A stretch of 64,000 nucleotides of DNA from Azorinus chamasolen (lineage: Eukaryota; Mollusca; Bivalvia; Cardiida; Solecurtidae): contig OY755237.1 in the NCBI GenBank assembly GCA_963576725.1, positions 58,503,805 to 58,567,804 of the forward strand, given 5' to 3'. The notes under the pieces are model-generated. The model did no database searches. It was not told the DNA's origin and was given only the letters and a program-made list of their open reading frames with translations. The position numbers were made by a program, and so were the translations under genes. Below are positions 1 to 10,100 of the stretch, one piece after another (position 1 is the first letter of the stretch; every line of letters begins with the position of its first letter).

Positions 1-2
1 TA

Positions 3-178
3 CAGTAAAACACCTCTAATGCGACTACCAGAAATGAGCATAATTATGGGTGGCAGAGGCAGGTGGTTGTTAATGAAGGACGAAAGTAGTTATGCAGAAA
101 GCTCCTATAGGAGCTTCTGCATAACTTTCGTCCTGCATTAAGCAACCATCTGTTTCAAAACGACGCGAGCGTTTACTG
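3..178. mobile_element. TA-a MITE
   Basis: The element starts CAGTAAAACACCTCTAATG and ends in GTTTACTG, with TA on both sides (1-2 and 179-180). The middle is a long hairpin whose arms read AATGMAGGACGAAAGT and ATGCAGAAAGCTCC, meeting at the palindrome GCTCCTATAGGAGC (101-114). It has no coding capacity. The ends and TA target fit a Tc1/mariner-type non-autonomous element. Confidence 0.85.
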
Positions 179-696
179 TATTTGCAAAAACTGTATACAT
201 ACGAAGATAACAGGACTTCTAGATGAGCCATCTGATCAAGGTATGCACTGTGTGTATAATTAGACTTTTCTTAAAAATATCCCAGAATATTCAAGGTAAC
301 CTTGACCTTTTGTTATATTTGTTAGTAATCAATTCTTTTTAAAATGCAGCATTGAAAGAGTTAATACACTTCTGATAATGTTTAATCCTCTATGCCTTTA
401 TACGTTGTCGTGTGATACGTGGATGAAGCTCATGTCACTTGAATGCTGACGTTAAACACACTTTGTCGTGTAAAATGTGAATGTAGTTCGTATCGTTTCA
501 TCTAAGGTAGCTAGAGAAGTTTGTGGCAACGCCAAACTTTAGACTTTGGTTTCAGTTTGCCTTCAGTACACAAACAATCCGTAATCAGAAACACCTCTAG
601 TACGTGCTAGGCTTGTTGCGCATTACCCCGCTAAAGGAAACATTTGGACCTGGTGCAAAATTTGACAACATCCGATTCGTCCAAGCCTTTATGCTT
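179..696. other. Intergenic, no gene seen
   Basis: A degenerate hairpin of the TTAA-d stem type lies at about 185-260 (GATGAGCCATCTGATCAAGG region). The rest shows no open frame, repeat or RNA that I can support. Confidence 0.5.
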
Positions 697-933
697 TTTA
701 CTGTTCTATGTTTATTCCAAATATCAATCCCTACTGGATATTAATGGACAAAGTAGTTACAAAGAAATATGGAAGGTGGAACATTGTAACCATTTTAGAA
801 AGTGAAGAAACAGATCAATCAAGTTCCATTAGCAAAGAGAGCAGACCCTGATAAGCCAGTTCCTTTAGGAGCCGTCTGATCTCTGTCTATTATATTCGCA
901 AAATGCGTAAAACATGTACATACGAAGGAAATG
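697..933 (-). mobile_element. TTAA-d MITE, inverted, decayed ends
   Basis: Reading the minus strand gives the TTAA-d order: CGCATTTTGCGAA, then a hairpin with GCAGACCCTGAT and GTCTGATC arms (about 838-895), then the long 3' part with ATGGTTACAATGTTCCACC, and the terminal CTATGTTTATTCC region. The terminal TTAA sites are mutated. Confidence 0.6.
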
Positions 934-1328
934 GTTACGAAAGTATTGATTTAGTGTCAAACAGCTTGGATCCTAACGAGACGTGTTTCTCTGCGTCCCA
1001 TCTGGAACCAATCTGTTTGCAAATGCGAACTAATTCACCGATAACGGGATAAGGGTTAAAACATTTATAACACAGGTAGTTGTGCCACTGCAAGCATACT
1101 TTAATTGCTTTTATCAGTTGACAAAATGTTAGCGAGCCAAGTCTCAAAATAGCAGGATAAGGGCTAGAACGTTTATAACACAGGTAGCTGGGTCACTGTA
1201 AGCTTACTTTCATTGCGCTTGTATCTGTTGAAAGAATGATACATGTATTATAAATATACAGAAATAATTCTGACCGCGCGAAATAATGAAAACAAAACGC
1301 TATAGGGGTGTGGTAAAACATCTGAATT
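934..1328. other. Intergenic with TTAA-c fragment
   Basis: At about 955-1065 there is a TTAA-c-like hairpin (AACAGCTTGGATCC with a GACGTG/CGTCCCATC stem). The phrase GATAAGGGTTARAACATTTATAACACAGGTAG then occurs twice, at about 1050 and 1157, as a direct repeat of roughly 110 bp. No gene is visible. Confidence 0.45.
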
Positions 1329-1500
1329 CAGTAGAACCTGTCTTAAGCAGCTATCAAATTTAGGTCCTCAAGTTAGGTTGTAGCTTAATGCTCGTATATG
1401 CACTTTCTGCATTACTTGTACAAGCAAGTAACCACAAGTCATGTTTTAACACTTCTATGTTCAATAAATGAATGACCGCATACGCCTGTAAGATCTACTG
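1329..1500. mobile_element. TA-a variant MITE
   Basis: It begins CAGTAGAACCTGTCTTAAG and ends ATCTACTG followed by TA. It keeps the inner GTAGCTTAATG and GCATTACTTG arms, but most of the central hairpin is lost. The left flank is TT rather than TA. Confidence 0.65.
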
Positions 1501-2077
1501 TATATTCAATAAGACGACTTAACTTCTACTATATACATGTACATATCTTGATCTGAATTCTTAAAAAACGTGCAACAAGCAGTTATTGATTGTCGACTGA
1601 ACCAAGTGATGTTTAAAAATACAGAGTTATCGCTGTCAGAGTATAGCCATGCGTTTGCAAATTTTTGCCCGGAGAAATAATTTCACTATCAACGAGTACT
1701 TGACAGGCTTCTATGAAGCAGTTTGATAGAACAAATTGCATCATAAAATGGAATTATCTTTCGCAATCAAACTATGTTTTTTCCTGCATTACTTCATGAA
1801 ATAAAGTCATACACTTGGGGAAATATGCAATTTTATTTTATAAGCAAAACTATCTATTCTTGACGTAGGTTAATTGAGACACAACCTGAGAACAACTATA
1901 CAGTTGTTTTATTTTTGCAGGTTGTATTGAAATGTCGGAAAATGAGCTTTCCTTTGTACATTAAATTTTAGACGTTAACAAAGCCCTCAAAATTGTCATT
2001 AAATGATAAGCCAATCATTGGTAGAAATGAAAATGAAAATCATACTATCTCAGTGTTAGTTGTATAGACTAGTATAT
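1501..2077. other. Intergenic, nothing seen
   Basis: AT-rich sequence without a supported gene, repeat or RNA. Confidence 0.4.
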
Positions 2078-2158
2078 ATCGAGGGACTGGTGCAAAACAA
2101 TTGCAACTCCTTCACAAAGTGAAGGAGTTCCAATAGTTTTGCACCAAGCCCTTGATAT
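2078..2158. repeat. Short foldback hairpin
   Basis: Two arms of about 38 bp face each other: CGAGGGACTGGTGCAAAAC ... CTCCTTCAC and GTGAAGGAG ... TTTTGCACCAAGCCCTTG, separated by 3 bases. It could be a decayed MITE of a family not otherwise seen here. Confidence 0.7.
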
Positions 2159-2259
2159 GTGATCGCGCGGTTTTTATCGTTTCTTAAAACTTTCTGTCAC
2201 AGTTTACGTTGAGCATATACAGCGAGTCTGTTTATAAAAACGAAACCCGCCCCACTTAA

Positions 2260-2499
2260 CCATTACTTCACATAAACGCCTTTACACGCATCTGCAAACC
2301 GAATAGACCCATAGCAGGCGGTTCCTATATGAGCCGTCTGATCAGGATCTTCTCTGTTTGCGTTTGACATGATTGACATATAATTTTGCAGCTTTTGTGA
2401 AAGCAAAATGTACCACTGAAAAGTTCACATTATGACAATTCATCTTTTAGATATTCATGTTGTCATTATTTCTTGCAAGAGTATTGAACAGGGAAAGGG
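2260..2499 (+). mobile_element. TTAA-d MITE
   Basis: It is flanked by TTAA at 2256-2259 and 2500-2503. It begins CCATTACTTCACATAAACGCC, carries a hairpin with GGCGGTTCCTATATGAGCCG and ends in GAACAGGGAAAGGG. The TTAA duplication and CCC/GGG ends are piggyBac-like. Confidence 0.8.
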
Positions 2500-2503
2500 T
2501 TAA

Positions 2504-3229
2504 CGCTATTCCGTTGCACCCCATGGGTAAGCCTAGTCTTACTGTCGACACTGCTGCCTGTGTACAATATAACCAAATCGTTTTCAGTGCAATTGTAGAA
2601 TGATAATTCCCTTGGGATTCGTTAACATGGCAGGCATGATAAAGTCTTTCTTTTTGTATTTTAAATGTAGGGTAGAACTATGGAAGGAAAACCTTAGAGA
2701 CACATATTTCAAATATAAGGTTGGCATTACATCATGACATTTACACCTAGGTCACAAACAAATACCAATTAAAGTAATAATTCAGAATTTTCAGTAATGT
2801 GTGGCTAAACGGAACTCAGAATTACAGAAGAGCATTCGATCATTACATAACGTAATTCCGTAGAGCGCAGGAAACATTACTCTGTAAAAAGCTAAATGCT
2901 ATTTTTGCATTTACAGTAAAACGGCTGTACTACAACATATAATGATTTCTGATCATGGATATGTCCACATCTGAGTTACTTGTTTGTTTGTGTTGATTCA
3001 CTATGGGATAATTGGACACCACAGAAAGGGAGAGGATACAGAGAACCCCGGGCGCGACACCCTACTCTTATTATCGACATAGTCACCCTGGTTCGTTTAG
3101 ATACCCAGTGTAAAGCACTGATACGTCGGACTATCGGGTAAGATAGATATTCATTGTATCTGATGTGACAAATGTAAACTAATAATTACCCTAATTATTC
3201 AAAGCATTCGAGCAGACAAGCTTAGGACA
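2504..3229. other. Intergenic, possible decayed SINE
   Basis: Around 3030-3140 the string GGGCGCGACACCCTACTC followed by CCCTGGTTCGTTTAGATACC and GTAAAGCACTGATAC resembles, from memory, a dispersed mollusc repeat. I could not define its ends. The remainder shows no gene. Confidence 0.3.
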
Positions 3230-3731
3230 ATGCAGACACCGATCGGTTTCATCGTTAGCCTCATCGTTTGCTATTGCTACGTAAGTCTGATTTTGAACAA
3301 CGTGTCAATATGTTGTCAAACTGACTTAATATTCAATCTTACAGTCTGATCAAAACGGGATATTGGTTGCTCGAATACACAATACACATTACCGCCTAGT
3401 GACGCATTTTGCGCTTCTATAAAAGTCATATTTTGAAACCAGTTTGATAAAAAGAGCATTAATTTTGCTCCACAGGAGTAAATGCTCTATTTATCACAAT
3501 GGTTCAAAACTACGCAATTCTAAAACTCTCCCTAAAAATGGCATCGGAGAGAATGAATTAAACAGGGCATATACCGATAAAGGCGTATCCGTTGACAGTG
3601 TATCCAGTCTTATGTTAAAGGAACTATATTTTAAGATGCAGCCGAAGTTTCAGGATTTCCCATATGGACCCTGTGCTGGTGACGTTTTCATAGTTAATTC
3701 GAAATGCACCATTATTTATGTACCTGTGTAA
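3230..3731 (+). pseudogene. Candidate small secreted-protein gene, MITE-disrupted
   Basis: An ATG at 3230 opens a 17-codon exon that reads as a signal peptide (MQTPIGFIVSLIVCYCY). A canonical donor GTAAGT follows at 3281. A 64-nt intron is plausible: a CTGACTTAAT branch-like site at about 3321 and TTCAATCTTACAG ending at 3344. Exon 2 would continue for 15 codons and then run into a TTAA-a MITE (3393-3557), where a stop follows. Beyond the MITE an open frame continues to a TAA at 3731 and encodes GPCAGDVFIVNSKC near its end, but it is not in the same frame as exon 2. An AATAAA lies at 3845. The splice signals are seen. That this was ever a gene is inference, and the protein matches no family I know. 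Confidence 0.25.
3393..3557 (+). mobile_element. TTAA-a MITE, internally deleted
   Basis: The left end CGCCTAGTGACGCATTTTGC follows TTAC, and the right end GGAGAGAATGA runs into TTAA at 3558-3561. The hairpin GAGCATTAATTTTGCTCC / GGAGTAAATGCTC has lost its perfect tip. It sits inside the candidate gene at 3230-3731. Confidence 0.75.
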
Positions 3732-4114
3732 AATTTACCAAGCAAAGCACACTGACTGTTGTATTTGCCTGAAATCTTATTCTCAAATTTACCACTAATC
3801 TGTTGGCAAACATATAAATAATAAGACCATGTCATATTTCAGAACAATAAAATGCACCCTATACGAAGGACTTAGTCCGGCGGGGGATAATACCAGAGAG
3901 AGGGGTTAAACTTGGGATAGTTACGATTAGTATTTCGATATCCATAATATGATTAATTACAAAATTATATATCGTCCCTTAGTAAGACCTTATATATTTG
4001 TATTGAATTATAAAATGGGCAGATAGCACGCAAGTGTGTAAGTCCTAAGAGAGGTTTGTGTTGGATGAACATACGATCAACTTCCGCTTTCACATCAGCG
4101 AAGATGATACGAGC
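3732..4114. other. Intergenic, nothing seen
   Basis: Contains an AATAAA at 3845-3850 that could serve the upstream candidate gene. Otherwise no supported feature. Confidence 0.4.
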
Positions 4115-4118
4115 TTAA

Positions 4119-4339
4119 CCCATTCCCTCATATTGACGCCTTTTGATGCCTCTTCAATAGTCACCTGTTGAAACTATTGTGATAAATAGAGCATTTGCTC
4201 CTATAGGAGCAAATGCTCTGTTTATCACGATGGTTTCCTACTACAAACTTCTAAAACTTACATTTTCTCTTATTAATGCACCTTTCCGGTAGATTTATTC
4301 AAAGAGATTGGATGTAAAAATAACGTATGAGGTAATGGG
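4119..4339 (+). mobile_element. TTAA-a MITE, near full length
   Basis: Exact TTAA flanks lie at 4115-4118 and 4340-4343. The left end is CCCATTCCCTCATATTGACG and the right end TATGAGGTAATGGG. The hairpin GATAAATAGAGCATTTGC / GCAAATGCTCTGTTTATC meets at GCTCCTATAGGAGC (4197-4210). Confidence 0.9.
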
Positions 4340-4479
4340 TTAATCATGCGATTTTATCCAACACCCATTTTCAGATACTCTTTTATGGGTCCAACGTATT
4401 GTTCAGTTTTCGTTTGGTTTTTATCGGGGTTTAAGTGACTTTTACCGTATTTCAGCCATATAACGACGTCCAGCTAAAT

Positions 4480-4636
4480 ACATGTGGAGGAAAGCTCCAG
4501 AATAATAATTATACGGATAGAAACACCGACCTACCCCATGCAAGCTGGTAGGCTTCCTCACATGAAAAACCAAATGCCCAGACCGGGATTCGAATTGCAT
4601 CGGTGATAGGCTAAGCTATCAGTCGAATAGTCGTTT
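4480..4636 (-). mobile_element. tRNA-derived SINE, decayed
   Basis: On the minus strand an ATTCGAATCCCGGTC box-B-like motif (about 4572-4586) is followed by CATTTGGTTTTTCATGTGAG, GAAGCCTACCAGC and GGTCGGTGTTTC. From memory this matches the conserved central domain of SINEs widespread in molluscs. Boxes A and B are too close for a live tRNA gene. The left flank carries an inverted copy of the CATGTGAGGAA motif. Confidence 0.55.
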
Positions 4637-4690
4637 CTAACACACTATTCAATAAGTAGGATAAATTGTAAAACTACAGTAATCATCATA

Positions 4691-4981
4691 TAGGTGAACT
4701 GCGATATCTCGAAATTCAGGGGACTATACCAATTAGTTCGAGATAACAGAAATTCGAGTTATCTGCTTTTTAATCTGATCAATTTCTCGAGTTCACAGCT
4801 TAATACATATCTAATGTAATGCTGAAAACTTCTGTATTAAGCTGTCACGTGTGTTTCTAGATATCTGTAGCGATACATTTCAGAGTAATTCTGTATTGTA
4901 AGTTTTAAAAGGACTGAACATTTTTGTTCGAGTTACCCCCAGGTTCGAGTTATCCGAGTTCGAGATATCGAAGTTCAACTG
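4691..4981. mobile_element. TA-c (pogo-like) MITE
   Basis: The right end GTTCGAGATATCGAAGTTC AACTG is followed by TA, and the left end GGTGAACTGCGATATCTC is mutated. Inner arms repeat GTTCGAGATAAC and CGAGTTATC. The centre has a decayed AATGCTGAAAACTTCTGTATTAAG hairpin. Confidence 0.8.
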
Positions 4982-5069
4982 TATTATAAGAATCTACTAT
5001 AAAAACTGTGCATTCGGAATGGCTGTTTAAATAACACAAAAACGAACTACATGTATATATATAATTTAA

Positions 5070-5276
5070 CCATTTCGCTGACAATGTCGTATCTGTGATT
5101 ACCTTTGCAAACAGTTTGGATCCAGATGAGACGCCGAGTAACTCGGCGTCTCATCAGGATCCAAACTGTTTGTTACTGTTACTATGTTTTTGAAACAAAA
5201 ATGAAGACAATCAAAATAATGAAAATTTGTAGCAGACGACAAAGTTAGCAGACGACAGAGTTTGGCAGCGAAAGGG
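5070..5276 (+). mobile_element. TTAA-c MITE
   Basis: TTAA flanks lie at 5066-5069 and 5277-5280. Ends are CCATTTCGCTGACAA and TTGGCAGCGAAAGGG. The hairpin pairs AACAGTTTGGATCCAGATG with CATCAGGATCCAAACTGTT around GACGCCGAGTAACTCGGCGTC. Confidence 0.9.
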
Positions 5277-5340
5277 TTAACTTTGTTTTTGTGTTCAACA
5301 AATCATTTATCTAACATGTCATTGATAAGCACAATTCATG

Positions 5341-6110
5341 TAAGGTGTAACTGATCATGGGACTGTAGGAATGCTGCTGCAACGCGAGCAACGTGTGTCA
5401 GAGCGTTGTCATACTGCAGGACAATATGACGGTTTTGACGTCGCCGAGCATCACTGAAGAGAGACAGTTTACTCAAAGATGGTAACACGCTATCGTACAC
5501 CTGTTAGATTACCCTCAACAATACAATCCCTAGAGGAGTCTTGTCACGTTCAGTAATCATTCTTCATACCATACATAACACTGCCACTTCTACCGCAGAA
5601 CGTCGTTGCATAACAATGGGATCAGACTATTGTTGAATATACAGTAAACCCCCGCTAATGCGACCACCTAAAATAGGTATAGTTATGGGTGCTATATGCA
5701 GATGGTAGCTTAATGCAGTACAAAAGTAATGCAGAAAGCTCCTCTAGGGGCTTTCTGCATTACTTCTGCCAAGCAATCACCTGCTTATAAAGACACCCAT
5801 GTTTATTCATTAAGTGGTCGCATTAGAGGTGTTCTACTGTACACTCTCTGACGTCCATAACTGTGGCAATGTTGAATCGGGACTTATCTGTGAAGAAAAT
5901 GTGATCCCAGTGTCTTTAAGTGTATCTGATACGTTGCCGCCACCGAAAAACGGTGACGTTCAATGAGAACAGGTCGCACAGCAGGACATTCCGCGCTAAT
6001 TCCAAAAACTGACTTACATGTAAACGGTTCCACACTGGCCTCGAGCTGACTACTCAAAGATCTGAATGACTGAAACCGCCACTGTTGATCCTATTATGCG
6101 TCAAGGGGAT
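5341..6110 (-). pseudogene. Tc1-type transposase remnant, split by a MITE
   Basis: Translating the minus strand in shifting frames gives typical Tc1 transposase blocks in the right order. First comes CPAVRPVLIERHR (about 5960-5995), then WDHIFFTDKSRFNIATV (about 5865-5915), which carries the first catalytic Asp. Then NLTGVR (about 5500) and RRQNRHIVLQYDNALTHVAR (about 5390-5450), which carries the second catalytic Asp. The third catalytic acidic residue and the C terminus are missing, and frameshifts and stops are frequent. A TA-a MITE (5642-5839) is inserted between the first and second blocks. An intact enzyme would cut and paste DNA at TA targets in the nucleus. This copy cannot. It may once have mobilised TA-ended MITEs here, but its own terminal repeats are not seen. 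Confidence 0.7.
5642..5839. mobile_element. TA-a MITE inside Tc1 remnant
   Basis: It begins CAGTAAACCCCCGCTAATG and ends GCATTAGAGGTGTTCTACTG, with TA flanks at 5640-5641 and 5840-5841. The hairpin AATGCAGAAAGCTCC meets GGGGCTTTCTGCATTAC. Confidence 0.9.
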
Positions 6111-6580
6111 GATCCGAATGAAAATATTGTTTTTGATCCAATCCTTATTCTAAATCTAGCGATACATATAGTTTTGTACTTTCCAGAAACAAAACATGTT
6201 TAAACCAAAACTAACATGCCGATGGCATATAGACGCGCATTTTCAGACAACAGTGACATCGCCGTCATTGTTGATAAAACAAATCTGACCTGTCCCTTTT
6301 CCGTTGATTTTGTTTAAAAACAATCGATCTACAGCTAAACTGTGGAATACGTACCGCGGAAATGAATTCACTGACAATGACCGAAACACCCGTATTATCG
6401 ACCGGAGTAAATCTGCTAAATTGAATAAAATGCACTAGTGCATTTCTGCGGTTTACGGCACTCTGTTTCGAAACTCCCACACCGCAGATTATGTGATAAT
6501 ACTGTTTCTTCCTCTTTGTAGTGTAATGTCCAGTCATACATTTTGTAACATATAGAGAATGTATTGTATCATTTGCTATA
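6111..6580. other. Intergenic with an unassigned open frame
   Basis: On the minus strand a 90-codon open frame (6265-6537) starts MTGHYTTKRKKQYYHIICG. Its base composition is less AT-rich than the surroundings, but it shows no motif, splice context or homology that I recognise. It may be chance. Confidence 0.3.
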
Positions 6581-6784
6581 CAGTAGAGCCTGTCTTAAGC
6601 GACCATCAAATCGAAGTCTAATTATGGGTATGTAAGGCAGGTGGTAGCTTAATGCATGTCAAAAGTAATGCAGAAAGCTCTTATAGGATCTCTCTACATT
6701 ACCATTGCCCTACATTAACCAACCACATATCTCAAACACACCTACGTTAAATAAATAAATGGACGCTTATGGCAGGTTCTACTG
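6581..6784. mobile_element. TA-a variant MITE
   Basis: It begins CAGTAGAGCCTGTCTTAAG and ends GCAGGTTCTACTG, flanked by TA at 6579-6580 and 6785-6786. The central hairpin GTAATGCAGAAAGCTC / GGATCTCTCTACATTAC is partly decayed. Confidence 0.85.
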
Positions 6785-7232
6785 TACTTTGTTTTGATAA
6801 ACATATATTGTTTATGGTTTGTAAGTGTTAGATTTCTTACAATAAACTGTGTACAATGGAACATTGATAGTGTTTAATTGAGCAGACATATTCGAACACG
6901 GCAGAGAATGTAGATCCAGATAAGTAGTACTATTATATTAGCAATCAGAGCCTGATCAGATATCTACTAGTACTTTTTTATAACTAAAGGTCATAAAATA
7001 AGGAAGTCACATGGAGAAACGGACTTAATTTGTTTCCAACAGTCGATGCCTTTACGGAAAGGATGTGTTTACACTGTCGAAATTAGAGGGCAGTGGTACT
7101 TTCATTATGCTGGCATTAACCTTGAGAATCACCGAGAAATATATATTAGTTTTGTTCGTTCAATATCCTTTTATTGGTGAACAATCAGGACTTTTGGATA
7201 GTTGATATTCCAGCTTGTTTCCAACGCTTGTA
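6785..7232. other. Intergenic with decayed TTAA-d-like hairpin
   Basis: A weak hairpin lies at about 6905-6985 (GATCCAGATAAGTAGTACTA / CAGATATCTACTAGTAC). No gene is seen. Confidence 0.4.
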
Positions 7233-7235
7233 CTA

Positions 7236-7427
7236 ACTCTTTGCATAAATCTACCGAAAAGGAGCGTTTACTACAGAATGGAAAATTATAGAATTGTGTT
7301 GTTTTGAAACCATTGTGATAAATAAAGCATTTGCTCCTATGGAGCAAATGCTCTGTTAATCACAATGGTTTCAAAAAATGACTTTTACAAAGGCGTCAAA
7401 AGGTGCCGGTATGAAGGAATGAATTAG
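7236..7427 (-). mobile_element. TTAA-a MITE, inverted
   Basis: The hairpin is almost perfect: CATTGTGATAAATAAAGC to GCTCTGTTAATCACAATG around GCTCCTATGGAGC (about 7335). The right end runs into TTAA at 7428-7431. The left end (ACTCTTTGCATAAATCTACC) is diverged. Confidence 0.8.
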
Positions 7428-7735
7428 TTAATGCAATTCCTATAGCTTTGGTTTTGCTGCAATACAACATTTGCTTTCATACACATGATTACTCATTTGA
7501 AAAAAGATATTTGCATCCAGAAACACATGTTACAGTATTGAAACACATAACATTCAGAGTACAGCATTCTTTGATTATTATATTGCATGCAACTAGACTT
7601 TCAATTTTATCTCAGAGACGATGATATGTCAAGTCTCCCTGACAGCGGAAACAAGATGGACACCTCATTCCAATTTTAGGTATTACACATATTTCATTTC
7701 CCGTCTGATACATATAGAAACGTTAAGAATATTTA
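7428..7735. other. Intergenic, nothing seen
   Basis: No supported feature. Confidence 0.4.
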
Positions 7736-7786
7736 CAATAAAACCCCTCTAACACGATATGTTATCAATACACACTTGTGACTTAA

Positions 7787-8028
7787 CCCTTCGCTTGCTG
7801 AATTTTAAAATACATTTCTCCTTCTTTACCCATGCCCTGTTGTATAATTACATATATCTTCACTCTGTACAAGTATTGTGTTTTGCAATCACTGCTGTGG
7901 AGTGCACTGGTTGCACAATCAACTTGTAAATAGTGCAGACCCTGATGAGACAGCACCTGCAGGAGCTGTCTCATCTGTGTCTTCACTATTTACAGGTAGG
8001 TATATTGACGTGAATAGCAAGCGAAGGG
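7787..8028 (+). mobile_element. TTAA-b MITE, full length
   Basis: It follows TTAA (7783-7786), begins CCCTTCGCTTGCTG and ends AGCAAGCGAAGGG. The right flank is TTAT, one base off. The hairpin pairs GTAAATAGTGCAGACCC with its complement around GACAGCACCTGCAGGAGCTGTC. Confidence 0.9.
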
Positions 8029-8104
8029 TTATAAAGCAATTACTTATTACTTACTAACGTGATGCAGAGAGCTCCAATGGGAGCTTTCTGTATTGCCGTC
8101 GCCC

Positions 8105-8220
8105 TGCATTAAGCTGTGATTACATTTGCGAACAGTTTGGATCCAGATGAGCCGCAGAGTAACTCGCAGTAAATTGCAGCAGACGACAAGGTTTGCAGAC
8201 TACACAATTTGGCAGGAAAG
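8105..8220 (+). mobile_element. TTAA-c MITE fragment
   Basis: It has TGTGATTACATTTGCGAACAG, then TTTGGATCCAGATGAGCC, then AGCAGACGACAAGGTTTGC. The second half of the hairpin is deleted. Confidence 0.7.
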
Positions 8221-8273
8221 AGTAAAGACCTAGACGCAGACATCATTTGGATGTAGAGAGGTAGGGTTTACTG

Positions 8274-8957
8274 TACTTTATATTGCTTGACCGGCTGCTA
8301 ATCTATCGCATATAACTGTTATGTGAGTGACAGGTCGATACAAGGGAGAAATTAGTTTGAGATTACAGCAATGGACAATGAACAATTCTTGTCAATACTA
8401 AAACACACATTTGAGAAATAAAAGCAAAATCCATTCCAGTGGCTCCAATGTAATAGAGTTTGCAAAACAATGTCTTAGCCACTTCAATGTTGATTTTTCA
8501 AATGGACTATTCTAAAATTCGAACAGATCAAGCTTACCGTGAACATACGGGGAATTTTAAGGTAAAGTGCAATATGGCACACAGTGCAGACGCTCATGAG
8601 AAACCTCTATCTAGGAGCCCTCTCGTCTAGATCTACATGTATTACAAAGAACAGTTATTTAGGGACTCGTTCCCTGCATTGAAATGGTTAAGAAGTGCAA
8701 CATCTGATCTTAACTTTATGTGTTCTGAGCAAAAAGTGCTTGTGACAGTCTCAAGAATCGCTAGATGTCCACGATTTGCCCCAACCGTCACCGTTAGAAA
8801 GTTAGTTACCTGACCAGTCATTTATCAAAAGTGTATACACTAGGTGACCATATTAATCCAGCTTAAATGAATGATTTGGCCAAATCAAAAATCAAGGTTA
8901 TGCTTTATCAGTATTTATCAAGTCGTTTCGGACGAACTTTCATAGTGAAAATACATT
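8274..8957. other. Intergenic with short hairpin
   Basis: At about 8500-8645 sequence like that hosting the THAP element occurs (TTTCAAATGGACTATTCTAA, then GTGCAGACGCTCATGAG / CTCTCGTCTAGATCTAC). I read it as a decayed MITE of the same family. No gene is seen. Confidence 0.4.
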
Positions 8958-9540
8958 TATGTGGTACTTCGTTATCATTGTTGTTATATGTTCTAGTCTT
9001 TCGGGATTATCAGCTTTGTGGCTTTAGTTACGAAAGAAAATTAAAATCTGCTTAACCCATTACCTCATAGGCTATTTTAGATTTATCCTCTCTGTATAAA
9101 TCTACCGAAAAGGAATATTAACTAGAGAAAAGGTATGTTTTTGAATTTTGTAGTCTGAAACCATTGTGATAAATAGAGCATTTGCTCCTAAAAGTCGTCA
9201 ATATAAGGGAATTGGTTAAGTAAGTGCTAGGAGACGCGAGTCGTGTTACACTTTTAATACCTCATGAGCAGATTCAATAAAACTGAGACTGCAATATCCC
9301 ATTCTGCATTGCTGTTTGGTACCTACTTTCAAAAAGTATCTACTTCACAACATCAGGTGTTAAGTGCTCATTTGGCGGCCGCAAAAAGTTGCCCCATACT
9401 TAGTTTCCAGTGTTGTTATATATTCTGGTCCTTGGGGATCATCCGTTCGGTGCTTTTAGTTATAATATGAAAACTTAATATCGTTTAAGCCGGTGCTAGG
9501 GGACGTGAACAGTGTTGCACTTGTCATGACTTTCGAATAA
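8958..9540 (+). mobile_element. D repeat, two partial tandem units, interrupted
   Basis: Unit one (8958-9051) matches ACTTCATTCTCAGTGTTG...CTGATCCTTCGAGATCAT of the D repeat. Unit two runs 9216-9540 and includes CAACATCAGGTGTTAAGTGC, TTTGGCGGCCG and TTTAAGCCGGTGCTAGGGG. A TTAA-a MITE splits them at the CTTAAGCC site. Confidence 0.65.
9056..9215 (+). mobile_element. TTAA-a MITE inside D repeat, half deleted
   Basis: TTAA flanks lie at 9052-9055 and 9216-9219. The left end is CCCATTACCTCATAGGC. The element is inverted relative to the copy at 4119, and one hairpin arm is lost after CATTTGCTCCT. Confidence 0.8.
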
Positions 9541-9871
9541 TTTACTTTCACACTATATAAACCTCACCATATAAGCCGGGAGCTTAGTCACATTTGTAAA
9601 CTGACTGGATCCAGATAATACACTGAGTAAATGGGTGTGTCATCAGCATCTAATATGTTTTATCCTTATAGAATCGACCGCCTAGATGACACTTTAGGAA
9701 TTTACTGAGGTGCGTACGTCAGATGTCCAGATATACGTAGTCATTAGACTGTGCTTGAACCAACAATATTTTATATAGTATATTACTATGACTATCTTTT
9801 GACCCATCAACTGCAATATTATAGACAAATTATCCTATGCAGTAAAACACCTCTAAACCTGACGGGTTTTT
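9541..9871. other. Intergenic with decayed MITE pieces
   Basis: A TTAA-c-like piece (ACTGACTGGATCCAGATAAT) lies at about 9600-9655, and a lone TA-a end CAGTAAAACACCTCTAA at 9840. No gene is seen. Confidence 0.4.
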
Positions 9872-9875
9872 TTAA

Positions 9876-10096
9876 CTCTTTCCCATCTAGGCTATTTTTA
9901 GACTTAACCTTTTTGAATTAATCTACCGAAAAGGAGCATTGACTAGAGGAAAGGAAACATTTAGACTTTTGTAGTTTGAAACCATTGTCATAAATAGAGC
10001 CTTTGCTCCTATAAAAACAAATGCTCTATTTATCACAATGGATTCATAAAGTGACTTTTATAGATGCGCAAAAATGCGTCACTAGGGGATAATGTG
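9876..10096 (-). mobile_element. TTAA-a MITE, inverted
   Basis: TTAA flanks lie at 9872-9875 and 10097-10100. The left end is CTCTTTCCCATCTAGGC and the right end CCTAGGGGATAATGTG is close to the 16956 copy. The hairpin tip CTCCTATAAAAAC is mutated. Confidence 0.85.
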
Positions 10097-10100
10097 TTAA

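Larger units (their letters stand above)
7736..8273. mobile_element. TA-a MITE expanded by two nested MITEs
   Basis: The outer element starts CAATAAAACCCCTCTAACACG after TA and ends TAGGGTTTACTG before TA. Its hairpin half GATGCAGAGAGCTCC / GGGAGCTTTCTGTATTGCC is at about 8061-8095. A TTAA-b element (7787-8028) and a TTAA-c fragment (about 8105-8220) interrupt it. Confidence 0.75.

Noticed and set aside
4560..4620. Possible tRNA gene (ATTCGAATCC box-B-like motif)
   Set aside because: No cloverleaf and A/B box spacing too short. It fits a decayed tRNA-derived SINE instead.
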